Part shown: positions 8,612-17,771 of the stretch, piece after piece
How the letters are laid out: each line of letters begins with the position of its first letter
How positions within the stretch are numbered: position 1 is the first letter of the stretch
NCBI GenBank assembly: GCA_963711065.1
Contig: CAVQCO010000001.1
Location: forward strand, 62,001-126,000
DNA: 64,000 bases
Direction of reading: 5' to 3'
Source of the DNA: Bog-473 sp963711065
GTDB lineage: Bacteria > Actinomycetota > Acidimicrobiia > Acidimicrobiales > RAAP-2
The notes under the pieces: model-generated
Told to the model about the DNA's origin: nothing
Databases searched by the model: none
The model's input: only the letters and a program-made list of their open reading frames with translations
Translations under genes and position numbers: made by a program

Positions 8612-9709
8612 ATGACGTTCGTTCCCTACGACCGGCCCATCCGGGCAGCCTTCATCGGTCTTGGCCGCATCTACGACCTGAACGTTCGTGCCTATAAGGG
8701 CAACCCGGACGTAGAAGTCGTTGCACTCGTCGATCCCGATCCGGATCGTCGCGCCGAGCGACAAGCAGATTGGCCCCAAGCACGCACGTTCGCCACGGCT
8801 GCCGACCTCGCGTCGAGCGGCCTCGCGGTCGATGCAGCCGAGGTCCTGCTTCCGGTCCCGCTCCATCCCGAGGGGGTCAGTGAGATGCTCGGCTACGGCT
8901 GGCATCTGAACCTGCAGAAGCCGATGTGCAGTGACCTCGGTGAAGCCCAGCAGATGCTCGAGGCGGCCCGGAGGAACGACCGCGTGCTCCGGGTCATGGA
9001 GAACTACCTCTTCTACGAGCCGTTGCGAAGGCTGAAGGAGACGGTCGAGACGGGGGACCTCGGCCCGGTGAGCGGATACCACATGAAGATGGTGGGGAGC
9101 GCCCGTGGCGGTTGGGAGGTACCCCGGTCCAGCTACGAATGGCAGTTCGCACAAATGCGCCGCGGCAGGGGCATCTTGGTGTTCGACGACGGCTGGCACA
9201 AGCTCTCCACGGCGATATGGCTCTTCGGCCCGCTTCGGGAGGTGCGGGCATGGGTGGGCGGTACCGAGGTCCTGCCGGAGATCGAGATCGATGCTCCGAC
9301 CACCATCGTGTGGGAGCACCAGAACGGCATCCGCGGCGTGTGGGACATCACGTTGGCACCCGACATGTATCTCCGATCCGACTACTACACCAATGACGAA
9401 CGGTGGGAAGTCACGGGTCGTCGCGGGTTCTCACGGGTGAACCGGTGCACCGGCCGGGGGATCCAACAACCGAGCTTGGAGACGTACGTCGACGGCGAGA
9501 TGCGGACCTACCATGCGCTGGACGACGACTGGGCCAGCAGCTTCCGGGACTCCGGACGCCACTGGTTGCGCTGGCTCCGTACCGGCGAGGGCCCCTTGTG
9601 GTGGAGCGCTGAGGAGGCCGTCGACGTGTTGCGGTTCGCGCTCGCCGTGTACGCCAGCAGTGCGGCGGGCGGGGTCGGCATCGACCCGGCCTCGGTTCAG
9701 GCGGGTTGA
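8612..9709 (+). CDS. Gfo/Idh/MocA-family oxidoreductase
   Basis: A 365-aa NAD(P)-dependent oxidoreductase. The N-terminal Rossmann fold starts with IRAAFIGLGRIYDLN. The active-site EKP motif appears as LNLQKPM near residue 105, where Gln replaces Glu but the catalytic Lys is retained. The downstream substrate-binding histidine lies in DDGWHKL (the GGHxxD position). Enzymes of this group oxidise or reduce sugars, inositols and related cyclitols; the substrate cannot be assigned. The ATG at 8612 has AAGGA upstream and is preferred to an in-frame GTG at 8591. The gene appears monocistronic. Confidence 0.85.
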   Translation: MTFVPYDRPIRAAFIGLGRIYDLNVRAYKGNPDVEVVALVDPDPDRRAERQADWPQARTFATAADLASSGLAVDAAEVLLPVPLHPEGVSEMLGYGWHLNLQKPMCSDLGEAQQMLEAARRNDRVLRVMENYLFYEPLRRLKETVETGDLGPVSGYHMKMVGSARGGWEVPRSSYEWQFAQMRRGRGILVFDDGWHKLSTAIWLFGPLREVRAWVGGTEVLPEIEIDAPTTIVWEHQNGIRGVWDITLAPDMYLRSDYYTNDERWEVTGRRGFSRVNRCTGRGIQQPSLETYVDGEMRTYHALDDDWASSFRDSGRHWLRWLRTGEGPLWWSAEEAVDVLRFALAVYASSAAGGVGIDPASVQAG

Positions 9710-9773
9710 CCGATCGCGTCCGCACCCACCCGAGACCTCTTGGAGCTTTCAATGCCTGGTCGGCCAACCGGGA

Positions 9774-10046
9774 TCACCAGCTGCTGTCGATGGACTCCTC
9801 GCCCGCGTCGATCATGGCAGCCGGGTCGAAAGTGTGGCTCTCGGCCTCGTCCGCACGCTTGAGGTCGCCGCCGTCCACACGAGTCGGCCCCGCAACCCGC
9901 TCCATTGGAGCCGTGATCGGCTCGTCCGGAGGTGGATCTTGCGATTCGACTTCGCCGTCTCGAACAAGAGCAGAGGGGGTCCCGTCTGAGATCCAGCGGG
10001 CTTCGTGCCGCCCGTAGGGGTCCTTGTACCAACCTTCTTCGTTCAC
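9774..10046 (-). CDS. Small actinobacterial protein with GWYKDPYGRHEARW motif
   Basis: A 90-aa protein whose N-terminus GWYKDPYGRHEARW, followed by SDGTPSALVRD, matches the short tryptophan-rich module found in many actinobacterial proteins of DUF2510-like type. That module is thought to be a small protein- or ligand-binding unit. The rest is acidic and proline-rich and probably unstructured. The GTG start has AAGGA about seven bases upstream. No catalytic residues are seen. Confidence 0.65.
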   Translation of the reverse strand: MNEEGWYKDPYGRHEARWISDGTPSALVRDGEVESQDPPPDEPITAPMERVAGPTRVDGGDLKRADEAESHTFDPAAMIDAGEESIDSSW

Positions 10047-10103
10047 GATGTCTTCCTTCCGGCGAGCACCGCTTGCTCTCGTGCTCAGGGTAACTCGTTG
10101 GGG

Positions 10104-10313
10104 CTAGGGAGACACCGACTCTGCAATGGCGATGACCGACTGCAGGGTCGCCACGTGTCCCTCGAAGGCTTCGCGACCCTCATGCGTCAGGCGGACGCGA
10201 ACTCGTCGCCTGCGATTCGTCACCAATCGATCGATCGTGACGTATCCCGCGTCCTCCAGGATCGAGAACTGCTTGGACAGAGCCGAATCGGACATTCCCA
10301 GGCGATCACGCAC
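10104..10313 (-). CDS. Winged-helix transcriptional regulator (start uncertain)
   Basis: The visible 69 codons form a winged-helix DNA-binding domain: recognition-helix region MSDSALSKQFSILEDAGYV, then a wing rich in arginine (RLVTNRRRRVRVRLT) and a C-terminal helix. This is the short MarR-like/HTH_34 type of regulator. In-frame codons upstream, back to a TGA at 10368-10370, read VVALLASTDWADFSFV, which is exactly the conserved first helix of this family, but contain no ATG or GTG. Either a rare start codon is used or an indel hides the real start. TTGACT and TAATAG upstream resemble a promoter. Confidence 0.65.
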   Translation of the reverse strand: MRDRLGMSDSALSKQFSILEDAGYVTIDRLVTNRRRRVRVRLTHEGREAFEGHVATLQSVIAIAESVSP

Positions 10314-10380
10314 GAACGAGAAATCCGCCCAATCCGTCGACGCCAGGAGGGCGACGACTATTACTTTTCAAGCAGGAAAG

Positions 10381-11415
10381 TCAACTGGTCCCGAGCTGCG
10401 TCGGGTTTCCGTACGGAGCCGACGGTGCACCCTCGAGAAGCCGCCGGAATCCGTCCCACTTCTGCTGGGTCCAGGTCGTCTCTTCATGAGGCGACCTGAA
10501 CATCGAGGCGAAGGAGGCGATGTCGGAGAGGGTCCAGGCCAAGCGATAGAAGTCGATGGCCGTGGTGCTCACCGTTCTCCGGGTCAGCTCCTCGTACGCT
10601 CCGAACCCCGGTGTCGAACCGTCGTCGAGCATCCACAGGTCGCGTTCGGGCCGGGCGAGTGCCACGGTGTCCCAGTCGATCAGGCGCAACCCCTCGACCG
10701 TGTGCATGAGGTTGCCGGGATGCGGTTCGCCGTGGGTGATGACCAGGTCCGTCCCCGTCTCCTCGAGTCTCCGGGCGAGCAGATCGAGGGCCTCCAGCCA
10801 TCGGGTCACGTCGACGACGTGACCGGCCAGGGCGCGGCGGGCGGCCTCCGAGAAGGGGCCGCCCTCCCAGGGGCGGTCCAACGCCGCCAGGGCCCCCGAC
10901 AGGAGCGGTCGTTCCGGAAGGTCCAACGGTCGAGGCGCAATCGGGACCCGCACCCGCGCCGTCGCCTGATGGAGGCTCGCCACCTCTTGGAGCACGAGAT
11001 TGCGCTCGGACTCGGTCAGCGAGTCACCCCAGGTGCCGGCATCGCCCTCCACAAAGGGGAATACGGCCAAGCTGTACTGGCGGGAGAGGCGCAGGGTGAG
11101 CGAGCCGTCGGGGCAGCGCAGCGCGGGGACGACCACGTCGAGTCCAGCCTCGTCGTGCAGCACCGAGGCGGTTTGGTAGGCCGACGACAGTCCCTCGAAG
11201 GTCTCGTCGCGCTCCCGACCGATCCATGGCTTCGTGTCCAGGTCGTCGACCGTGATGAAGTAGGCCGGTCTCCCGAGGGCCGCGGCGATCCAGTGATAAC
11301 TGCCGGCGCCCTTGGGGACGTAGCGCAGGTGCCCATCGGCCGCCAGGCCCCAGGCGCTGACCAGGTGACGACGGAGGTCGCGTTGGTCGACCGTTGTGGG
11401 TGGAGGCGTCTCCAT
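10381..11415 (-). CDS. Aminoglycoside-phosphotransferase-family kinase
   Basis: A 344-aa protein of the APH/choline-kinase-like fold. The catalytic loop is HGEPHPGN (residues 228-235; His228 then Asn235), followed by the metal-binding aspartate in LIDWDTVALARPERDL. The N-terminal lobe with HLRYVPKGAGSYHW and YFITVDDLDTKPWIG resembles the spectinomycin-phosphotransferase branch. Such chromosomal copies often phosphorylate unknown small molecules, so antibiotic resistance should not be assumed. The ATG at 11415 fits the family N-terminus better than a longer frame that would add 44 residues. Confidence 0.85.
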   Translation of the reverse strand: METPPPTTVDQRDLRRHLVSAWGLAADGHLRYVPKGAGSYHWIAAALGRPAYFITVDDLDTKPWIGRERDETFEGLSSAYQTASVLHDEAGLDVVVPALRCPDGSLTLRLSRQYSLAVFPFVEGDAGTWGDSLTESERNLVLQEVASLHQATARVRVPIAPRPLDLPERPLLSGALAALDRPWEGGPFSEAARRALAGHVVDVTRWLEALDLLARRLEETGTDLVITHGEPHPGNLMHTVEGLRLIDWDTVALARPERDLWMLDDGSTPGFGAYEELTRRTVSTTAIDFYRLAWTLSDIASFASMFRSPHEETTWTQQKWDGFRRLLEGAPSAPYGNPTQLGTS

Positions 11416-11633
11416 GGGCCACCTAGCGCCGGTCGAAGTCCGATCGGTCCACGTCCTGATGATTGCAGGCGCCCTGCCCGGCGAAGCCCACATCGGGGGA
11501 TGCCCGGAGGCTCGGTCGAGCGCATCGGAAAAAAGGACCTTTGTCACATTCTCGACGGACTTAGGGCCCTATGAGGCGTCGGCGTGCTCGCTGACACTGG
11601 AGGAGTCACCGAAACTCGAACAAAGGAGCGGTC

Positions 11634-12278
11634 ATGCAGCGAAAGTTCTTCGACGTCTTCGCCAGCGCAATCGGTGCCGTCGTGGTGGTCGCCCTCGTGG
11701 TCGCCGGCGCCCTGCTCATGTGGGGCTACAGCTTCGCCAACTCCAACGTGCACAACCAGTTGGCCGCCCAGGACATCACGTTCCCGACCCGGGCCGAGTT
11801 CGCGCACGCGCAGCCGGGCACCGAGATCACCCCGCAGATGCTGCCCTACCTGCTCCAGTACGCGGGACAGCCCCTGACCACCGGCGCCCAGGCCGAGGCC
11901 TATGCCGACCACTTCATCGCCTATCACCTCGACGCGATGCCCTACCACGGCGTCTACGCCTCCGTGAGCGCCGCCTCCCGGGCCGACCCGACCAACGCCA
12001 AACTGGCCGCCGAGGTCCAGACGGTGTTCACGGGCACCACGCTGCGGGGGCTCCTGCTCGAGGCCTACGCCTTCAGCGTGATCGCCACGATTGCGTTCTG
12101 GGCCGGGATCGCAGCGTTCGCTCTGGCCGGCATCATGGCGCTGCTGGTCGCCTTCGGCCTGTGGCACGCCCGCCGTACCCCCGGAGACGAGGAGCTCATT
12201 GTGCACACCGACGACCTCCGGGTGCACAGCGAGGCCACCAACGGCCACGACAAGATGCCAGAGCCTTCGCAGCCCTAG
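11634..12278 (+). CDS. Membrane protein with two helices and a large extracytoplasmic domain
   Basis: A 214-aa protein with one membrane helix at about residues 11-33 and a second region at about 141-177, enclosing a roughly 105-residue domain that should face outward. The outward domain contains TEITPQMLPYLLQYAG and YADHFIAYHLDAMPYHGVY. The C-terminus is a short charged cytoplasmic tail. An AAAGGAGC ribosome-binding site precedes the ATG. The layout is typical of actinobacterial proteins of unknown function. A strong hairpin follows the gene at 12304-12335. Confidence 0.65.
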   Translation: MQRKFFDVFASAIGAVVVVALVVAGALLMWGYSFANSNVHNQLAAQDITFPTRAEFAHAQPGTEITPQMLPYLLQYAGQPLTTGAQAEAYADHFIAYHLDAMPYHGVYASVSAASRADPTNAKLAAEVQTVFTGTTLRGLLLEAYAFSVIATIAFWAGIAAFALAGIMALLVAFGLWHARRTPGDEELIVHTDDLRVHSEATNGHDKMPEPSQP

Positions 12279-12303
12279 GTTCCTCTCAGATGTGCGGCAC
12301 CAC

Positions 12304-12335
12304 GCTCCCCGGCCCGGGTACTCGGGCCGGGGAGC
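12304..12335 (+). terminator. Strong hairpin, probable intrinsic terminator without U-tract
   Basis: A perfect 13-base inverted repeat, GCTCCCCGGCCCG with its complement, encloses a six-base loop. It begins 25 bases after the stop codon of the membrane protein gene. There is no T-run, as is frequent for high-G+C actinobacterial terminators. Confidence 0.7.
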
Positions 12336-12387
12336 GCCGCGTCCGGATCCTCAGCACCCGGCCCCGGCCCTGCGCTAAGAACGCCCG

Positions 12388-13670
12388 GTGGACGCATTCC
12401 CGCACACACCGATGCCCGAGCGTGGGCTGCCCCGCGACGAGGTGATGCGGCGGCTGCTGGCCATGAAGCAGGACGACCAGGACTGGAGGGGCGGTCGGGT
12501 GTTCAGCCTGGTCTATTCCGCCGGCGACGACGTGCACGAGCTGCTGGCCGACGCGCTGGCCCTCTTCAGCGCCGAGAACGGGCTCAACGTGCTGGCATTC
12601 CCCAGCATCGGCACCATGCAGCACGACATCGTGTGCAACACGGCGACGTTGCTCGGCGCCGACGACCCGGCCTCTGGCGGCGCGGTCGAGGGTTATCTCA
12701 CTTCGGGCGGCACCGAGAGCCTGCTGCAAGCGGTGAAGACCGCCCGCGACGTCGGACGCGAGCGCGGTATCGCACGGCCCAGCGTCGTCGCCGGCGAGAG
12801 CGCGCACGCGGCCTTCACCAAGGCAGCCGACTACTTCGACGTCGACCTCGTCCGGGTGCCGGTCGGCGACGACTTCCGGGTCGGTGCGTCCGTGCTGGCC
12901 GAGGCGTGCACGGACGACACCATCATGATCGTCTGCTCCGCGCCGACCTATCCCCAAGGGGTGATCGACCCAGTCGCCGACATCGCATCCGTCGCGGCTG
13001 ATCGCGGCATCCTCTGCCACGTCGACGCGTGCATGGGCGGGTTCCTCCTCCCGTTCCTCGCGCGACCTCGGCCGCCTCGACGTGCCGTTCGACTTCCGCC
13101 TGCCCGGCGTGACGTCCATGTCGGCCGACGTGCACAAGTACGGCTACGCCTCCAAGGGGGTCTCGGTGATCCTCTACCGGACACACGAGCTGGCCCGCAA
13201 GCAGCTCTTCGTCACCACCGACTGGCTGGGGGGCTTCTACGCTTCGACGGCCATGGCGGGCACGCGGCCGGCGGGGCCGATCGCGGCGGCCTGGGCGGCT
13301 CTCATGCACATCGGCCGCGTCCGGCTATCTCGAGCTGACCCGGACGGCGCACGACGCGGCGCGGGAGCTGCGGGCCGGCATCGAGTCCGTCGACGGGCTC
13401 GACGTGCGGGGCGACCCACCGGCGACCGTGCATGGCGTTCGGCGCCGGCGACCCCGATGCGCTCGACATCTTTGCCGTCGGCGAGCGGCTGGCCGCCGAG
13501 GGCTGGTACCTCGACCGGCAGAACCGTCCCGACTCGCTGCACGCCACCGTTCACGCCGGCAGCGCGGCCACCGTGCCCGCCGCTCGTGGCCGACCTGCGG
13601 CGCGCGGTGCGCGGGTGGGCGTCGACCCGCACCGAGCGACCGCGCCACGACCTACGGGCAGAGCGGCTAG
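12388..13670 (+). pseudogene. Sphingosine-phosphate-lyase-like PLP decarboxylase, frame-broken
   Basis: The coding signal of a PLP-dependent group II decarboxylase runs from a GTG at 12388 to a TAG at 13670 (about 425 codons) but changes frame at least four times, near 13060, 13310, 13430 and 13580. Conserved parts are all present: FSLVY near the start, TSGGTESLL (phosphate-binding), HVDACMGGF (the Asp that pairs with PLP nitrogen), and DVHKYGYASKG with the Schiff-base lysine. The match is to the sphingosine-1-phosphate-lyase-like branch, cytosolic in bacteria. Because every conserved block survives, sequencing indels are at least as likely as true decay. An ISL3 transposase remnant follows. 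Confidence 0.7.
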
Positions 13671-13739
13671 CCCGGCTCCATCGCGGGCTCCGCGACGTCG
13701 CACCGGACCCGGTCCATCCCCCGCTCCAAGGACCAAAGT

Positions 13740-13974
13740 CACTCTGCGCAGCGGCGCGCAATTGGCCCCGGCCTACGAAAGCCTCGACGAGCGCGGTCAT
13801 GACCGTGTGCCGCTCGGGTTGCGCCACGGCGATCCCCATGGCGAGCTCCTGGTCACCCGGTTGGCCAAGGACTCGGCGCGCGACATCTACTTGACCGATG
13901 ACTCCGAAGAGGCCAGGGTGCTCCTCGACAAGGCCATCGTTGGATGCAAGGGATCGCGAACGTGCTCGCCGGCC
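13740..13974 (+). mobile_element. ISL3-family transposase remnant
   Basis: About 75 codons in one frame (YESLDERGHDRV, HGDPHGELL, AKDSARDIYLTDD, EEARVLLDKAIVGC) match an internal part of ISL3-family transposases. The N-terminal zinc-binding and DDE regions are missing, and the C-terminal SNGPTE-type block is replaced by unrelated sequence ending in a stop at 14011-14013. I see no terminal inverted repeats or target duplication. The element is dead and its original ends cannot be placed. Confidence 0.6.
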
Positions 13975-14013
13975 GGGCAGACCTTCCAAGCAGTAGAGGG
14001 CTCCGGAGTCTGA

Positions 14014-14534
14014 AGATTTCTAGGGTTCGAGTTCTCTTTGGTGGAGCGGATGGGACTATGTTCGAGCCCCTCCTGGCCCCCTGAACTGGGGTGATGCAGC
14101 GCGAAAGCCTGAGCTGGGGCGAAATTCAGGTCCCGAACCGCTTGGCGCGGGCTCGGCTCCGGAAGTAAAGGGTTTGTTCGAACCCCTGTCGGAGGAGCGT
14201 CGACATCGAGCAATCCCGCTGGCGGCCCGTGCCAGGTTCGGTGCCGAGCCGCCGGGTTTGAGTAAGGCTTGACGGCTCGGCCGTGCGAGTGCTCACTCGT
14301 ACCAGTTCGCACACCCGGGACCATTCCTGTCTCGCCGACCACGAAGCGGGCGGCCATCGTGGAAGGTCGCGACCCGACACTCCACATGGCCCCGGTTGTA
14401 CGCTACCTGCTCGTGGCCCGCGCCTGCCACGACTGCCGCAATGCTGATCACCCGGCGCCGCAGCGCAGGCACGTGCCTCCGTTGCGCCACGCCTTGTCCC
14501 GACGCAACCAAGCGGTGCAACACGGAGAATCGGA
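14014..14534. other. 520-base gap downstream of the transposase remnant
   Basis: No gene with support is seen. The stretch has two TTCGA(G/A)CCCCT segments (near 14059 and 14176) that superficially resemble tRNA T-arms, but no cloverleaf can be built around them. It probably contains further decayed insertion-sequence material and the promoter of the transporter gene at 14535. Confidence 0.35.
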
Positions 14535-17500
14535 GTGACGACGAGTGGTGACTCTCTCCTACAGATGAACGGGTCGACGGTCGGCGGGGAAGTGCGTCCC
14601 CCTCCCTTCGGCGCCAGGGCGGTGCGCCGGTACGTGCCGATGGCGGCAGTGGTCGTCGCCGCCGGCGGGGCTTTCCTCGCCTTCTTGGACTCGACGGTCG
14701 TCAACGTCGCCTTCCCCAGTATCCAGGCGGCGTTCCCGCACACAAGCGTGACCAGCCTCTCCTGGATCCTGAACGCGTACAACGTCGTCTTCGCCGGGCT
14801 CCTCGTCCTATCCGGTCGCTTCGCCGACCTGCTGGGGCGGCGTCGCCTCTTCAACCTGGGCCTGACCATCTTCACCGTTATGTCCGCGCTCTGCGCGCTG
14901 TCGACATCGGTGGGGATGCTCATCGTCTTCCGGGCGCTGCAGGCGGTTGGGGCTGCCATGCTGGTCCCAGCCTCACTCGGCATCGTGGTGCACGCCTCGA
15001 CGGCGGAACGCCGGAACCAGGCTCTCAGCCTGTGGGCGGCTGCTGCCGCGCTGGCGGCGGGCATCGGCCCCCCCATCGGCGGGGCGCTGGTCGACCTCTA
15101 CAACTGGCGTCTCGTCTTCTTGATCAACGTTCCCCTCGGCTTGATCGCCTTTCTTCTGACTCGGCGGATGGTGGTCGAGAGCAGGGCGCCGGGCAGCCGG
15201 ATCATGCCCGACCTGCGCGGGGCGCTGTTGCTCTCGTTGAGCCTCGGAGCAGTTGCCCTCGGCATCGTGCAGGGGGGGAACTGGGGCTGGACGAGCCCGG
15301 CCATCCTGGCCACCTTCGCCGTGGCCGTCGTCAGCATGACCCTGACCGTCCTGAGCTCGACCCACCACCCCTCACCCGTGCTCGACCCCCAACTCCTGCG
15401 GATCCGCGGCTTTCTGATCTCCAACTTGATCACGATCGCCGGTGGGTTGGGCCTCTACACCTACCTGCTGGCCTGCATTCTGTGGCTCCACTACGTCTGG
15501 CAATACTCCCTGTTGAAGGCGGGCCTGGCCGTGGCACCGGGCGCCGTGGTGGCGGCACTGGTGTCGGTGCCCGCCGGGCGGCTGGCCGAGCGGTTCGGCC
15601 CTCGCGCCGTGGTGGTGCCTGGCGCGTTGGTGTGGTCGGGCGCCTATATCTGGTACATCAACCGTGTTGGCCTCCACCCTGATTTCTGGGGGGAGTGGCT
15701 TCCCGGGCAGATCCTGAGCGGGATCGGGGTGGGCGCTACTCTGCCGACCGCCTCGGCCGGCGGCCTGGCGACCGTGCCGGCCGGCCGTTACGCCACTGCG
15801 TCGGCGGTCAACGCGAGCGCCCGACAGTTCGGGGGTGTGCTGGGGATCGCCCTCCTGACGGTCTTCATCTCCCACGCGACGCTGGCCACCTTCGCCGACG
15901 CCATTCGCCGGGGATGGGAGCTGGCTGCCGCCAGTTTCGCCGCGGCGGCGGTGCTCGCGCTCTTTTTCGGGCGGATCCGAGAGGCGGGTGAAGATCTCGA
16001 CGTCTCGTCGGGACCGCCGTTGCTCGACCGGCAGGCCGACGCCCAGCCGACCATGACCGCGGGTCAGAGCGGGAGGGACTTCCTCGACCTCCTCCCGGCG
16101 TCGGTGCGCGCTGACGTGCTCGATAGCGGCGACGAGGTCGAGCTGTCGGCCGGCACCACCCTGTTCCACGCCGGCGACGCGGCCGATGCGATGTACGTGC
16201 TCATCGCCGGCCGCCTGGCTCTGCGGCGACCGGACGGGTCCACCCTGGATGTGTACCCGGAGTCGACGCTGGGTGAGTTGGCCCTGCTCACCGACGCACC
16301 ACGGTCGGCCACGGTGATCGCCCGCCGCGACTCCACGTTGGTCAGGGTGAGCCGACAGCGTTTTACCGAGCTCACGGCGTCGGATCCGGCGGTGATGGCG
16401 GCCATGGCACGTGGTGTCGCCTTCCGCCTGCAGAACAGCCGGCCACTGAGCCCGCCCCCGTCACCTGCGCCGAAGGTCGTCGCGGTGGTCGCCCTCGATG
16501 CGGGCGCCCCGGCCGATGCGGTGAGCGAGGTCCTCGTGGAGTCGCTGTCCGCCGGCCTGCGGGTGGCGAGGGGGGGAGAGACGCCGCCCCAGGAGCTGCA
16601 GCGGGCCGAAGCCGACCATGACCGGGTGCTGTTGGTCGCCGGGGCCGGTGGCCCCTGGGCTGAGGCGTGCCTGCGCCAGGCGGACCGGGTGGTCCTGGTG
16701 GGCGGCGACTCGGAGCCCTCCGCGGCTCCCCGCCCCGAGGTCCAGTGCGACGTCGTGCTGACCGGCGCGGCACCGACACCGGCGCAGATCCTGCGATGGC
16801 ACGATGACACCGGGTGCCGCCGGGTGTACCACGTCGGTGCAGACCGCCGCGGCTGGCCGGTGCGGCTCCGCCCGCTCACCGCACGCTTGGCCGGCCGGAG
16901 TGTGGGGCTCGTGCTGGCGGGCGGCGGCGCGCTGGTCACTGGCCCATCTTGGCGTGCTCCACGCCTTTGAGGACGCCGGCATCACGGTGGACCGGGTGGC
17001 CGGGGCGAGCATGGGGGCACTCATCGCCTCGCTGTACGCCACCGGGTCCACCGCAGAGGAGGTGGACGAGCGGGTCTTCGACGAGTTCGTCCGGCGCCGC
17101 CCGTTCGGGGACTTCCGTCCGTCGCTGACCAGCCTGGCCAAGGGCGAACGAGGCAAGGCGATGCTCCGGCGATGCTTCGGCGACAGCCGGCTCGAGGAGC
17201 TGGCCCGAGAGCTCGTGGTGGTGAGCACCGATTTGTACCAACGTGTTCCGGTGTACCACCAGCGAGGATCGACGGCGGAGGTTGTTGGGGCGTCCATGTG
17301 CCTGCCGGTTCTCTTCCCCCCGCAGCGACTCGGTGACCGGGTGCTCGTCGATGGCACGCTGACCGACAATTGCCCGGTCGGGCCGCTGTGTGAGCACCCC
17401 GAGGGGCCGGTGGTGGCCGTGCACTTCGGGAGCGTTTCGTCGTGCCCCGCCGGGGAGGGGACGCCGTCACTGGGCGAGACGCTGCTGCTCGTCATGCAGA

Positions 17501-17724
17501 TGGGTGACCGACGACCGGAGGGCGATCGCAGCGAGAAGGCCACCGTCACCGTTGTCCCCGACACCACGGGCATCGGGCTGCTCGAATTCCATCAGATCGA
17601 TCACGCCCGTGAGGCGGGCCGCCAAGCCGGCGAGGCGGCCGTGGCGGCGCTGCGCCAAGGCCGGTTCCTGGCCGTCGGCGCCACCGCTCCCCGACCGATC
17701 GAGTTCGAGGGCACCGCCCTCTGA
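14535..17724 (+). CDS. MFS transporter-cNMP-binding-patatin fusion (one frame break)
   Basis: A roughly 1,060-aa three-part membrane protein. Residues 35-485 form a 14-helix DHA2/EmrB-type MFS transporter with LDSTVVNVAFP and SGRFADLLGRRR. Residues about 515-640 form a cyclic-nucleotide-binding domain (GELALLTDAPRSATVIA phosphate-binding cassette). A linker typical of NTE-family esterases, with DHDRVLLVAG, leads to a patatin hydrolase with oxyanion GGGA and nucleophile Ser in GASMG; the DG(T) of LVDGTLTDN supplies the dyad aspartate. The frame changes once near 16930, inside the oxyanion motif. Mycobacteria have proteins of this architecture (Rv3239c, Rv3728). It converges on the second patatin gene at 17772. 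Transport substrate and ligand are unknown. Confidence 0.85.
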
Positions 17725-17771
17725 GCAGCGCTCGCGGCGGCCGCCTCGCTGGCCACCGGACGGGTAGCTCC

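Noticed and set aside
10381..11415. An antibiotic-resistance gene call for the APH-like kinase
   Set aside because: The kinase fold is clear but chromosomal homologues act on many substrates; no resistance context is present.
14059..14190. tRNA genes suggested by TTCGAGCCCCT and TTCGAACCCCT
   Set aside because: No acceptor, D or anticodon arms can be formed around either segment.
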